From the NCBI GenBank assembly GCA_963826975.1, contig CAWGZJ010000012.1, positions 186,001 to 250,000 on the forward strand: a DNA stretch of 64,000 nucleotides, given 5' to 3'. Positions 8,953 through 18,128 of this stretch are shown one piece after another. The stretch is from Palsa-883 sp963826975. Lineage in GTDB: Bacteria > Pseudomonadota > Alphaproteobacteria > Acetobacterales > Acetobacteraceae. The notes beneath the pieces were generated by a model. The model saw only the letters and a program-made list of their open reading frames with translations. It was not told the origin of the DNA and did no database searches. Position 1 is the first letter of the stretch. The number at the start of each line of letters is the position of its first letter. The translations under genes were made by a program, and so were the position numbers.

Positions 8953-9369
8953 TCACGTCCCAGTACGCTCGGCCATGTAGGCGTCCAGGTAACGATCGAA
9001 GCGGCCCATCGATTCGTCGTCGAATACGCCATTGATCCGCTTCGGCGGGTCATAGGAAAAGTTGAAGCGAAACCGCCCGGGCTGATCGACGACCAGATCG
9101 CAGATGCCCCAGCCCTGGCCCTCGGAGCTCTGCATCGTCTCGCGTAGTGCGCGGAACAGATCCTTCACCGCAAGATCGAAGACCAAACCCACCTTGCGGT
9201 ATCCGCCCGCTTCGTCCGGCACGATGTAGAAGCCTCGGCGATCCTCGGTCAGCCCGCCGTCCTCTTCCTGCATCTCGTAGTTCACCACGATCCGCTCCCA
9301 CGCGCTGTCGATGCTGTGCGCCAGCGCCGACACGATCTTCTTCTGCAGATCCATCGCTGTCTGGTTCAT
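8953..9369 (-). CDS. YezG-like immunity protein (DUF600 type)
   Basis: A 138-residue acidic cytosolic protein. Helical start (MDLQKKIVSALAHSIDSAWE), then IVVNYEMQEEDGG and a C-terminal FNFSYDPPKRINGVFDDESM motif typical of the YezG/DUF600 family, which neutralises YeeF-like nuclease toxins. The gene begins 4 bp after the stop codon of the nuclease gene (ATG at 9369 or 9372, ribosome site ggtgag), so the two are cotranscribed toxin first, immunity second. I infer that it binds and blocks the neighbour's C-terminal nuclease. Confidence 0.8.
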   Translation of the reverse strand: MNQTAMDLQKKIVSALAHSIDSAWERIVVNYEMQEEDGGLTEDRRGFYIVPDEAGGYRKVGLVFDLAVKDLFRALRETMQSSEGQGWGICDLVVDQPGRFRFNFSYDPPKRINGVFDDESMGRFDRYLDAYMAERTGT

Positions 9370-9373
9370 CATC

Positions 9374-10480
9374 TCACCGCTTGTTGACGAATTCGCGCTC
9401 GATCCAGTCACCGCCGTTAACCCGATACGCCGCGCTGAAACCGTCCGGACGCGTGGTCAGGTTGCTCGGACTATACTGCGGCTGAATGCGGAGTTCGACC
9501 GTGTTGTGCGGGTCGGACGCCAGTTGGGCGACCTGATTCTCGAACCGCTTGTAGGCGCCCTGATTTAGATTGGGCAGCCCGTCGGCGAGCGGCTTGCCGT
9601 TGCCGGCTACGACGTTCAGCCGATTGGTGGGTCCGTTGAACCGATCGCCAATCAGGTGGAACCCGACATCGCTCGGCGCGCCCTCCTTGCCGATCTGCTC
9701 CTGCAAGCCGGTGTCGCGGCCCGCCGGTGTCAATTCCACCTCGCCTTCGGCCTGGACCGTCCGGCCTCGCGCGTCAGTGGTCCAGGAATAGCTGCCGAAC
9801 TCGTATTTGGTGTTCGGTGCCGCGTGCTCGGCGGCCGCCTTGAAGGCGTCGGCGTCCTCCAAGTGGACGACAGGCGGCGCGCCAATCTCGGCGTCCTGCG
9901 CTGTCGAACCGAGATCGATGTCGCCCTCGGCGTGGGTCGCCGCATTGGTCAGCCGGCCGGCATCCCCGGTTGCATCGGCGCCCTTGCTGGCAAACTCGCT
10001 GGCCTTGCCGGCATCCCCCGCAAACTCGGTTGCCTTGCCGGCGTCGCTGATAAGCTCGGTGGCCCGCCCGGCGTCGCCGATGGCGCCCACGGCGTCCGCT
10101 TCCGCGCCGCCCGGGACGAAGGCCGTGCCAATCAGGATCGCGCCCTGACCGAACAGCTTGCCGACAAACTCACTGCCCTGGCCTTGTGCCGCAGCCTGAT
10201 CGTAAGCGGTGTGCACTGCGTGCCAAGCACCGCTGGCGGCGTGCCCCACCTCGTCGGCCGCCTTGCCCGGATCGGTGACGGCGGTCGCGGCGAAGTTCCC
10301 GGCCGCCTTGGCGTCATGCACGGCGACATCCCAGGCCTGCTGGCGGTATTGCCCATCGGTCGCAAGTTTGTAGCCGTCCTGGGCCAGTTGGCCGACGCCC
10401 TGGACGGTGCCCTTCGCACCATCCCACGCACCCTCGCCAGCGCCCCTAAGGAATCCGCCCGCGTCGCCGAACCAGCTCAT
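9374..10480 (-). CDS. Nuclease toxin with Endonuclea_NS_2-like C-terminus
   Basis: A 368-residue polymorphic-toxin-like protein. Residues 1-100 are small-residue-rich helices, residues 105-130 are hydrophobic (LFGQGAILIGTAFVPGGAEA), 135-180 hold short DAGKATEFA-type repeats, and 225-368 resemble the DNA/RNA non-specific endonuclease domain of YeeF-type toxins: YSWTTDARGRTVQAEGEVEL, the catalytic-region motif DVGFHLIGDRFNG (271-283, the family usually reads DxGHLI) and NLNQGAYKRFEN (304-315). ATG 10480 has a strong ribosome site (ggaggaag); upstream in-frame codons are discarded. Directly followed by its probable immunity gene. Delivery route is not shown: it has no signal peptide or LXG/PAAR domain that I can see, and it lies beside a T3SS operon on the same strand. 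Confidence 0.8.
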   Translation of the reverse strand: MSWFGDAGGFLRGAGEGAWDGAKGTVQGVGQLAQDGYKLATDGQYRQQAWDVAVHDAKAAGNFAATAVTDPGKAADEVGHAASGAWHAVHTAYDQAAAQGQGSEFVGKLFGQGAILIGTAFVPGGAEADAVGAIGDAGRATELISDAGKATEFAGDAGKASEFASKGADATGDAGRLTNAATHAEGDIDLGSTAQDAEIGAPPVVHLEDADAFKAAAEHAAPNTKYEFGSYSWTTDARGRTVQAEGEVELTPAGRDTGLQEQIGKEGAPSDVGFHLIGDRFNGPTNRLNVVAGNGKPLADGLPNLNQGAYKRFENQVAQLASDPHNTVELRIQPQYSPSNLTTRPDGFSAAYRVNGGDWIEREFVNKR

Positions 10481-10812
10481 TGTCTTCCTCCGCCGATCGG
10501 ACCGCGTGTGCCTACAGCATCTGTTCGGTACCGCGCGAATATAGTCACAATCACGTTGATACATGCCATATCAAGCAACTACACATGCATCAATCAGGAG
10601 ACAAAATATTCAAGAAGACGGATCGACCGCGATGACTTCGGATAAATCATGCGCTCCTGCTGTGCAACGTCACTCCGGTTAAGCTTCGATGACCCGCGAT
10701 CGTCGCCCACCGTTTGCCGGGTCGCAGGCACGCCGAACGCCTGCCACCACCGGGCTTGCACCCGGTCGCAATGCCGTCCCCGGTCCAGTCACCGCGCGAC
10801 CCGCCCGGTCGA
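10481..10812. other. Gap between toxin gene and T3SS operon end
   Basis: About 330 bp without a supported gene. The part next to the toxin start (10540-10640) is AT-richer and probably carries its promoter. No clear terminator hairpin for the long LysM-like gene was found. Confidence 0.4.
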
Positions 10813-13800
10813 TCAACTCGTCGGCGGCGCTTCCGCACCGAATATCGTTTCTGCCCAATAATGCATTTGTCGCAGGCTTGCCGGCGGGTTCGGCAAATCC
10901 CCAGTCGAGTTGCCGTAGTCCGGCACGGTGTTCGCGAACGGAATGCCAGGCCAGTACTCCAAATTCCGAGTGTCCGACGGATCCGTCGCCTTGTACTGAC
11001 CGTCATGGCCTTGCGTCATCAATTCGCTGAGATAGACGAAATTCTGTACGTCGGCGGAATTCTGCCGGTTCAGGTAGGTCAGCAACGACTGCGGCTGAAT
11101 GTGGTACTGCCGCGCATAGGCAAGCAACACCGGTGCAGGCCCCAGGTGCTGGTTGTCGGACACGTCGGCAAGGTCTCCGGCAATCGCCGGCCGCAGGTGC
11201 AGGCCGTCTTCCAGGAATTGCTGGCCCTGGCCTTGCAGCGCATTCTGCGCGTCCTTCTGTTTCACGGCGGCGTCGATCAGCAGTCCCGACTGCGCCAGCA
11301 CGGACAGCCCGGCTCCGATCGGGCCGGCCCAATCCAACGCGCCGTTGATCGCGACATCGGCGCCGGCGTCCACGCCCAGCTGCCCCAGTGCCGATGTGAT
11401 GAAACTTTTTCCTGCGTTCGCGGCCAGCAGCAGGTTGCCCAGGCCACTGGCCGAATCCAGTCCGGCCGTCACCGGATCGCCGGCGGAGGCCGCCTCCTCG
11501 GCGCTGACGCCGTTGGCGAACGCGCCGGTGAGGTAATAGAAGGTGCTGAATGCGGTGAATTTGCTGCTGTCCTTGGCACCGGCCAGCCAGTTCACCACTT
11601 TCCCCTGCGAGGCCGCGCCCAGGTATCGCACCATGGACGTCTTCGCCGACTGCGACAGCGTTTCGACCGCGTACTTGCCAAAGCCCAGCGCGTTGTAGAA
11701 TGCCACCGCCTTGCCGCCGGCATCGAGTTGGTTGAAGTGCTGCAACTCCGACAGCGCGGTGGGGGTCGTCAACCCAAGACCGACCGCGGAGAGCGAAAGG
11801 TTCAGCTTCAGCGACGGGCTGAAATTCGGCGTGGTCTTGTCCGACTTCAGGTACTGGTTGACGAACGTGCGTACCGACCGCAGCACACCGGGCGCATCCA
11901 GCGCCGTGGAGTAGCTGCCGCCGCCGCCCGGCACGGTCGGCTGCATCGCGCGCACGACATCCATTGTCGCCAGGCCGCTCTCCTGCACCGCGAACAACGT
12001 GCTTCGGTCGCCGCCGGTCAGATGCGCCGCGGCACTCGACAGGTCGTTGCGGCTTGGCAGGCCTGCCAACGACGGATCATAGGCGGTGAACGCTTGTCTT
12101 GCCTGCACGATCGCGGTGCCGTCCTGTTGGACGGTGTTCAGGGCCTGGGCGAACTGCCCGACGAATTGCGGGTTGTGCGTGGCGTAGCCCGCGGTTGCCG
12201 CGTTGAGCTGCGCGGAGCTCATGAACGGCCCCCAGGACGCGCGCAATTGTTCCAAATTCGCGGTGACCTTGGCGAAGTTCGTGACGTCGCCGTCGGTGCG
12301 CGTTTTCAACTGGTCGAGGCCGTTGGCCGCGCCCTCGATCACCAGATCGGCGGTCGCCGATTGTCCCCGCTGGTGTAACGCGCCAGCCAGCGCCAGCGAC
12401 AGGCTCGCGCCCTGCCGGTCACCGACGCTGTCTTCAGCGGCATTGGCATAGACATCAGCCGGATTGCCAAACGTTCCGCGCGATTGCAGGTGCGACGCGA
12501 TCGCCGCGGCGACCCGATTGGCAGCTTGTGTCGTGTCGCTGCTGAGACCGTCCGCCGCCGCGCCGTGGTCGGTTTGCTCGACCGCCGCCGACAGGTTGCC
12601 GTAAACGGATTGGAACTGCGCCACAACCTGATGGCGCGCGAAGGCGCCGCCCCGCACGGGCGGGCCGCTGGCGTCCCGAGCCATCGTGTTGAGATCGGCC
12701 GCCATGCTGTCGATCGTCGGCTGGCTCGCCGCAATGATGCGGCCCGCATAGCCCGGACCCGCATTTTGCGTCGCGGTCAGCAAGGCTTGCGCCGCCGCCG
12801 TGGCACCGCCGCTCTGATAGGCCGCGGCGACCTGTTGCGCCGGTTTGGCAACCTGAAGGTCGGTGTCCGCCGCATCCACCGCATTTCGGAAGCCTGCTGT
12901 CTGCGGGCCGACCATTTGCAGGATCGCCTCGCGTTGCAGCATCGCCTGCGAGCGGCCCTGCGGCGATCCGCTTTGCGCCGCCGCGTCGTTGAGCTGGCGT
13001 TCGATCGCGCCCTGCAGCCGGCTTTGTGCCGCGCTCACCTGCTGGTTGAGTATGCCCGGCGCATCGGGATCCTCGTTGTGCAGGTGTGGGTTCTGCAATG
13101 CCTGCGAGCGTTGCTGCGCGGCCGTCTGCCAGGCGTGATAGGCGTTGATGACCGGATCGAGCTTCTCATGCGTGATGCCAAGCGAGTTCCAGGTCTGCGT
13201 TGCCGATTGCAGCGCAGCGTGGTTGGCCGCTGCGAACTTCGCACCACCGGGGAACAGCGCATTGAGCTGTTTCACCCGTTGCGCTGCCGCATCTTCGGGA
13301 AACGCCGAGGTGCCGGCATTGTTCTCCAGCCATTGCTGGGTCGCCTGTTGCACCTTCCCCCAGGCTTGCCCAGCCTGCGCCTGCTCATCTTGCACGATGC
13401 CGCGGTTGACCGGTGCGTGCAGCTTTGACAACGCTGCCTCGTCCTGTGTCGCGGCGGTGCGCGCCTGCAGTATCGGCGCCAGTTGCTGGCTGGTGATGCC
13501 CTGCTTCTGCCACTCGCCATCAATCTTCTGGTAGGCGGCCTGTGTCGCCTGCCGCAGCTTATCGCTGCCAACAGCCCATTGGTTCAGGGCGCGGACCGTG
13601 GGTTGAACCACCTGATCGGGCTGCAGCTTGCCGTTGGCCTGCGTTTCCAGGTTGCTGGCGATGTCGCTTCGGACCTTCGCCCATTGCTGTTGCGAGGCAT
13701 GCGCCAGTGCCGCGCGCGTCGCCGGCTGGTCAGCGGACGCGCCGGTGAGGGCGGCATCGGCCCGTTCGGCCGCCTCGATTTGCGCAGTGGTCGCCGCGTC

Positions 13801-14199
13801 GACCGGACTGTGTCCTGGCGAGAACACCACTTGCCCGGGAAACAGCAGATTGGGATTGGCGATCTGCGCATTGTCCGCTTCCTCGTCAGGCAGCGCGACA
13901 TGGTGCGTCGTCGCGATCCCGTACATCGTGTCGCCTGGCGCCGCCTGGGTTGCCGTCTCGTAGCCATGCGCCCAAGGCGGGTATCCGTCCGCCGTGGCCC
14001 GGGCCGAGCTCGCACCTTGTACGGCGTCGTCGAACGCGGTTGATGACGTCGGCTGACCCGCCGAATTGTGGCCGGACGCCGGTGCTGGGCTCTTCCCCGC
14101 TTGTTGGTGACCCGTAACGTGATCCGGCGGTGGTGCCGGCGGTGGTGGTGGTGGTGGCGGCGGTGCTTCGCGGGTTGCTCCGTCGGGTCCGATCAGCAT
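10813..14199 (-). CDS. Very large LysM-like protein at the end of the T3SS operon
   Basis: A 1128-residue protein of unknown function; start ATG 14199 has a strong ribosome site (aggagggtg). Residues 12-30 include a run of prolines; about 85-130 resemble a LysM carbohydrate-binding motif (APGDTMYGIA, NANPNLLFPGQVVF-like spacing). Residues 150-800 are almost wholly helical, rich in Ala, Gln and Thr with very few Cys, resembling a secreted rod or translocator more than an enzyme. Two hydrophobic stretches occur in the last third (GLGNLLLAANAGKS, GPIGAGLSVLAQSGLLI), followed by a C-terminal domain with VLLAYARQYHIQPQSLLTYL. No N-terminal signal peptide. It lies 73 bp after sctS on the same strand, so it is likely the last gene of the operon. 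Plausible roles are large effector, peptidoglycan-interacting factor or translocator; none is proven. Confidence 0.6.
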   Translation of the reverse strand: MLIGPDGATREAPPPPPPPPPAPPPDHVTGHQQAGKSPAPASGHNSAGQPTSSTAFDDAVQGASSARATADGYPPWAHGYETATQAAPGDTMYGIATTHHVALPDEEADNAQIANPNLLFPGQVVFSPGHSPVDAATTAQIEAAERADAALTGASADQPATRAALAHASQQQWAKVRSDIASNLETQANGKLQPDQVVQPTVRALNQWAVGSDKLRQATQAAYQKIDGEWQKQGITSQQLAPILQARTAATQDEAALSKLHAPVNRGIVQDEQAQAGQAWGKVQQATQQWLENNAGTSAFPEDAAAQRVKQLNALFPGGAKFAAANHAALQSATQTWNSLGITHEKLDPVINAYHAWQTAAQQRSQALQNPHLHNEDPDAPGILNQQVSAAQSRLQGAIERQLNDAAAQSGSPQGRSQAMLQREAILQMVGPQTAGFRNAVDAADTDLQVAKPAQQVAAAYQSGGATAAAQALLTATQNAGPGYAGRIIAASQPTIDSMAADLNTMARDASGPPVRGGAFARHQVVAQFQSVYGNLSAAVEQTDHGAAADGLSSDTTQAANRVAAAIASHLQSRGTFGNPADVYANAAEDSVGDRQGASLSLALAGALHQRGQSATADLVIEGAANGLDQLKTRTDGDVTNFAKVTANLEQLRASWGPFMSSAQLNAATAGYATHNPQFVGQFAQALNTVQQDGTAIVQARQAFTAYDPSLAGLPSRNDLSSAAAHLTGGDRSTLFAVQESGLATMDVVRAMQPTVPGGGGSYSTALDAPGVLRSVRTFVNQYLKSDKTTPNFSPSLKLNLSLSAVGLGLTTPTALSELQHFNQLDAGGKAVAFYNALGFGKYAVETLSQSAKTSMVRYLGAASQGKVVNWLAGAKDSSKFTAFSTFYYLTGAFANGVSAEEAASAGDPVTAGLDSASGLGNLLLAANAGKSFITSALGQLGVDAGADVAINGALDWAGPIGAGLSVLAQSGLLIDAAVKQKDAQNALQGQGQQFLEDGLHLRPAIAGDLADVSDNQHLGPAPVLLAYARQYHIQPQSLLTYLNRQNSADVQNFVYLSELMTQGHDGQYKATDPSDTRNLEYWPGIPFANTVPDYGNSTGDLPNPPASLRQMHYWAETIFGAEAPPTS

Positions 14200-14272
14200 G
14201 ACACCCTCCTTCTGTATCCTGACCTCGGCCACCGGCGCCGTGATGGGGCGCGGTAGCAATGCACGGCAAGGC

Positions 14273-14566
14273 TTATTGTCCCGTTACACCGTTGCTCGAT
14301 CGCGCGATTGCCGGAAATTCATTGAAGATGTCGCGCGTGGCATTGACCAGTGAGCCTGCCATCAGAGGACCCAACAATCCGATCGTCAGCAGAATGGCCA
14401 CCAGCTTCAACGTCTGTGGCAGCGACTGGTCCTGGATCTGGGTCACCGCTTGCAGCAGACCGACGGTCAGGCCCACCACGGCCGCCACGCCCAGAACCGG
14501 CGCTGACAGATACAGCACCATCACCAGGATCACATTCAGCTGATGCAGAACTTCGGCGTTGTCCAT
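14273..14566 (-). CDS. sctS: T3SS export apparatus protein SctS
   Basis: 97 residues with two long hydrophobic helices (about 12-38 and 55-75) separated by LLQAVTQIQDQSLPQTLK, the signature of the FliQ/SctS family. Four SctS copies assemble with SctR and SctT to form the export gate in the inner membrane. Begins 1 bp after the sctR stop. Distinct from the flagellar fliQ at 58001-58273 of this window. Confidence 0.93.
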   Translation of the reverse strand: MDNAEVLHQLNVILVMVLYLSAPVLGVAAVVGLTVGLLQAVTQIQDQSLPQTLKLVAILLTIGLLGPLMAGSLVNATRDIFNEFPAIARSSNGVTGQ

Positions 14567-14567
14567 T

Positions 14568-15221
14568 TCAGTTCGTCGCGTAGCTCAGAATCAGGCCGTG
14601 CAGCAGCCGCGTCCAGCCGCTGACCAGCACGAACAGCAGGATCTTGAATGGTGTCGAGATCACCAACGGTGACACCATCACCATGCCCATCGCCATCAGC
14701 ACGTTGGAGACGATCAGATCCACCGCGATGAACGGCAAATACAGCAGGAACCCTGTCTGGAATGCGCGCGTCAGCTCGGAAACCACATAGGCGGGGATGA
14801 CGATCAGCAGATCGTCGGCGCTCGCCTGCCGGTAGAAATCCGGCGGCCAGATGCGCTGTGCCGCCGATAGCAGGAAATTGCGCTCCTGCACCGGCGTGAA
14901 GCGTTCCAGCGATGCGCGCAGCGGCTGGACGATCGAATCGCCGACCGCCTGCAGCCCATCGGCCGACGACAGATTGACGTTGGGCGCGTTCAGCCGCGCG
15001 TAGATCTGACTGGCCAGCGGCGCCGATACATAGGCGGTCAGCACGATGGCGATCGCATACATCACCAGCGTGGGCGGCGTCTGCTGCGTGCCCAGGGCAT
15101 TGCGAACCAGGAACAACACGATCGAGATCTTCAGGAACGCCGTGGTGGTGATCACCACAAACGGAATAAGCCCGATCGCCGCCGTCGCAATGATGACCGG
15201 CAGAAGGGGCATGTCGTTCAT
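14568..15221 (-). CDS. sctR: T3SS export apparatus protein SctR
   Basis: 217 residues, FliP/SctR family. Shows the conserved TTTAFLKISIVLFLVRNALG, QTPPT, YVVSELTRAFQTGFLLYLPF and VLMAMGMVMVSP segments and four membrane helices. Forms the pentameric core of the export gate. Unlike flagellar FliP it has no cleaved signal. Overlaps the end of sctQ by 4 bp (ATGA). Confidence 0.95.
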   Translation of the reverse strand: MNDMPLLPVIIATAAIGLIPFVVITTTAFLKISIVLFLVRNALGTQQTPPTLVMYAIAIVLTAYVSAPLASQIYARLNAPNVNLSSADGLQAVGDSIVQPLRASLERFTPVQERNFLLSAAQRIWPPDFYRQASADDLLIVIPAYVVSELTRAFQTGFLLYLPFIAVDLIVSNVLMAMGMVMVSPLVISTPFKILLFVLVSGWTRLLHGLILSYATN

Positions 15222-16219
15222 TCGCGGCCAATCCGGACGATCTGCACGCCGATCGTTCCCCCCACGGTGACGATACGCCCGCGCCCGATACGCCGCCCGT
15301 TGGCCAGGATGTCCACCGGCTGGGCGTCATCGCGCGCCAACTCGAACACATGGCCCGGTCCCAGCACCGCGACTTCCGCGAACGGCAACTCCAGCCTGCC
15401 CAATTCGAATGACAGTCGAACCGGGATTTCCTCCGGTCCGGCGGCGTCGTCGGCATCAATCTCGTTGCCCATCACCCACCTTTCCAGGCCGACGACTTGC
15501 GGTCGCAGCCGCGACGTAACGATTTGCAGGCGCGATCCATCAAGCCGCGCGCGCCACGCGAAGCGTTCACCGGCGACCACCAGGATGTGCCCGTCCGGCA
15601 ACGCGTCGGCGAGTACGACATCGCCCTCGCGCGCCGCACGGAGTTCACCCAGCGTCGCATCGGCGGACAGCACCCGCAGGTGCAACCGGACCGGCAGGTC
15701 CCGCATCGCATCCGGCCGGTCGGGCAGGTGAGCCAGTGCGGCGGCAACCAATTGACCGGCGGCAAAATCCAGATCGAGGCGCAGCGTGTTCGTCACACCG
15801 CCTTGGCGAACCGCCAGGCCGACCGCGAACGCTTCGCCAGCCGGTTCGGCAACGGCGGGCCGCAGTCGAACGGACAGCGACGGAAAGCCCGCTTCCAGCC
15901 GCGTCAGGATCGGTTCCAGTGCGAGTTCCACCAGCAACCCGACAGCATCGGGTGCGGCGTGCGGTGCCGCCGGGTCCAGCCTCTCCAGCAGGTGATGCAG
16001 CAACGGGCGTGGCAGAGTGACCCGCGCCGGCTGAACACCGAGCATCAGATCGAACACCACAGGATCGAAAATCTTATCCGGCGGCGCGACCACGTTCAGA
16101 TCGAAGCCATCGATGTTCGGCATACCGCGGCGGCGACTGAGACCGCGTGCCAGCGCCGCGTGCGCGGGGGACAAACACACCGGCGAATAGCAAACCACGG
16201 GACGGGAGATCATGTTCAT
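15218..16219 (-). CDS. sctQ: T3SS cytoplasmic sorting-platform protein SctQ
   Basis: 333 residues. The C-terminal 75 residues form a SpoA (FliN-like) domain (VRLSFELGRLELPFAEVAVL, PVDILANGRRIGRGRIVTVG), and the divergent N-terminal part is as expected for SctQ/HrcQ. It builds the sorting platform below the injectisome with SctK and SctL. Start ATG 16219 overlaps the stop of sctO by 4 bp. Many SctQ genes also make a short C-terminal form from an internal start; I see no obvious ribosome site for one here. Confidence 0.88.
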   Translation of the reverse strand: MNMISRPVVCYSPVCLSPAHAALARGLSRRRGMPNIDGFDLNVVAPPDKIFDPVVFDLMLGVQPARVTLPRPLLHHLLERLDPAAPHAAPDAVGLLVELALEPILTRLEAGFPSLSVRLRPAVAEPAGEAFAVGLAVRQGGVTNTLRLDLDFAAGQLVAAALAHLPDRPDAMRDLPVRLHLRVLSADATLGELRAAREGDVVLADALPDGHILVVAGERFAWRARLDGSRLQIVTSRLRPQVVGLERWVMGNEIDADDAAGPEEIPVRLSFELGRLELPFAEVAVLGPGHVFELARDDAQPVDILANGRRIGRGRIVTVGGTIGVQIVRIGRE

Positions 16220-16713
16220 GCGCGCGACCGAGCTGGCAAGGCGGGATCGCGCCGTGTGGCCAGTTCCTCCAATTCCGCATCGTGGTGGTGCTGCGTTGCC
16301 ACCCGCGCCGCCGCATCGAGACGCTGGTGCATCGTTGTAGTGCCAAGCGAGTCGCGCAGCGCCGCGGCATGCGCGCGCTTTGCCGCCACCGATGTCTCGG
16401 CACAGGCCGCTTCGTGCCGGCCCGCCTGGGCAACCCGCTGCCCAAGCACCTCGGCATAGGCAACAATACCGGACAGTTGTGCCGCGGCCTGGCGCAGAAC
16501 CTGGCCGGGGATCGGCCCCGCGGTGAGCGCGCGGTACACCGCCGCCTCCTTCGCCGGCCGCTCCGTGGCGAATTCAGCCGCCGCCAGTTCCGCCCGCCCG
16601 CGCGCCTTCACCGCGCGAAGCTGCGCCGCCTGGGCCAATCGCAGCGCCGTCTCGGCACGCTGCTCGCGCGCCCGCTTGATGCGCAGCAGAACGGCGATGT
16701 CATCTGTCTGCAT
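16216..16713 (-). CDS. sctO: T3SS stalk protein SctO (FliJ/YscO-like)
   Basis: 165 residues, almost entirely charged coiled-coil helix (IKRAREQRAETALRLAQAAQ to the end), no membrane segment. Length, composition and position between sctN and sctQ fit SctO, the central stalk linking the ATPase SctN to the SctV ring. Assignment rests on context as sequence conservation in this family is low. Confidence 0.72.
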   Translation of the reverse strand: MQTDDIAVLLRIKRAREQRAETALRLAQAAQLRAVKARGRAELAAAEFATERPAKEAAVYRALTAGPIPGQVLRQAAAQLSGIVAYAEVLGQRVAQAGRHEAACAETSVAAKRAHAAALRDSLGTTTMHQRLDAAARVATQHHHDAELEELATRRDPALPARSRA

Positions 16714-16716
16714 CGC

Positions 16717-16800
16717 TCAGCCAACGGCCGACGCAACGGCCGACAGGATAGGCACACCCGCCCGCCGTCTACGCTCGGCGTCGGACAGACCGCCGGTCAT
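16717..16800 (-). CDS. 27-residue ORF coupled to sctN
   Basis: ATG at 16800 overlaps the sctN stop codon (ATGA, 16800-16797) and the frame runs to TGA at 16719-16717, just before the sctO start at 16713. The product is short and basic (MTGGLSDAERRRRAGVPILS plus seven residues). It fills the whole 83-bp gap in an otherwise tightly packed operon. It may be a real micro-protein, a translation bridge between sctN and sctO, or the remnant of a longer sctO start. Confidence 0.3.
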   Translation of the reverse strand: MTGGLSDAERRRRAGVPILSAVASAVG

Positions 16801-18128
16801 GCCGCCAGCTCACTCAGTCGCTGAAGCGTCGTCGGGAACGGCGTCGCGAGATTGCCCGCCTCCCGCAGGAAGTCGCGGATCGGCTCGATCTTGCGCAACG
16901 CCTCATCGGCCAATGGATCGCCGCCGGACTGATATTCGCCGATCCTTACCAACAGCTCGATCTCGTTGTAGCGGGCCAGCAGACGCCGCACATGGACCGC
17001 GGCATCGCGATGCTTGCGGCCTACCACCTGGTCCATCACCCGGCTGCCGCTCGCCAGCACATCGATCGCGGGATAGCGGCCGGCCTCCGCCAGCGCCGAC
17101 GACAGGATCAGGTGACCGTCGAGGATCGACTTCACCTCCTCGGCGATCGGATCCGATGCCAGGTCGCCCTCCACCAGCACGGTGTAGAAAGCTGTGATCG
17201 AGCCCGCCCGCGTGGACGCCGCGCGCTCCAGCAGGCGCGGCAACGCGGCGAACACGGAAGGCGGATAGCCGCGCCGCGTCGGCGGCTCCCCGGCCGACAG
17301 GCCGATTTCCCGCCACGCGCGCGCCAACCGCGTCAGGCTGTCGATCAGCAGCACCACGCGCCGGCCGCGGTCGCGGAACCACTCGGCGATCGCGGTGGCC
17401 ACCTGCGCCGCTTTCACGCGCTCCAGCGCCGGCCGGTCCGAGGTCGCCGCTACGGTCACCGCGCGCCTACGTGCTTCGGCGCCGAGCGCATGGTCGAGGA
17501 ACTCGCCGACTTCGCGGCCACGTTCGCCGACCAGGGCGATGACGAACACGTCGGCGTCGGCGTGTCGGACGATCCGCGCAATCAGGCGCGATTTGCCGGC
17601 GCCCGCCGCGCCGAAGATGCCGATGCGTTGTCCTTCTGCGCAGGTCACCAGCCCGTCGATCGCGCGGGTGCCGAGCGCCAATGGGCGGGTGATGGCAGGC
17701 CGGTCCAGCGGTGCGGGTGGCGGTGCATCGAGCGGGATTGTGGCGTCGGCACGCGGTGGGTCGTCCGGCCGGTCCAGCACGCGCCCCAGCCCGTCCAGCA
17801 CCCGTCCCAGCAGCGCATCACCGACCGCCACGCCCGGTCGCCGGTCGGACGGTTCGACCTCGGTCAACGAGGACAGGCCGGCCACGAGGCCTAGCGGGGT
17901 CAGGAAGGCGCGTCCGTCGCCGATGCCGACCACTTCCGCATCGAGTTCGGCGCCGGCCGGGTCGCGCAGCCGGCACAGGTCACCGACCCGCACGCCACCT
18001 ATCCGCGCCTCGATCATCGTGCCGGAGACCCGCTCGATGCGGCCCCGGATTACCCGCGTCCGGCACCGTGCGATGGCGGCGCGCAATCGTGGCATCGGGT
18101 TGTCGGACGCCATCTTGTGTTCAACCAT
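16797..18128 (-). CDS. sctN: T3SS ATPase SctN
   Basis: 443 residues, F1-ATPase-like. Walker A GAAGAGKS at about 173-180, the GERGREV motif at 201-207, Walker B VVLLIDSLTRLARA and the T3SS signature SAGEPPTRRGYPPSVFAALP identify an export ATPase, which unfolds substrates and separates chaperones at the base of the machine. Starts at ATG 18128 (8-bp overlap with sctL) or ATG 18113; neither has a strong ribosome site, consistent with translational coupling. Confidence 0.94.
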   Translation of the reverse strand: MVEHKMASDNPMPRLRAAIARCRTRVIRGRIERVSGTMIEARIGGVRVGDLCRLRDPAGAELDAEVVGIGDGRAFLTPLGLVAGLSSLTEVEPSDRRPGVAVGDALLGRVLDGLGRVLDRPDDPPRADATIPLDAPPPAPLDRPAITRPLALGTRAIDGLVTCAEGQRIGIFGAAGAGKSRLIARIVRHADADVFVIALVGERGREVGEFLDHALGAEARRRAVTVAATSDRPALERVKAAQVATAIAEWFRDRGRRVVLLIDSLTRLARAWREIGLSAGEPPTRRGYPPSVFAALPRLLERAASTRAGSITAFYTVLVEGDLASDPIAEEVKSILDGHLILSSALAEAGRYPAIDVLASGSRVMDQVVGRKHRDAAVHVRRLLARYNEIELLVRIGEYQSGGDPLADEALRKIEPIRDFLREAGNLATPFPTTLQRLSELAA

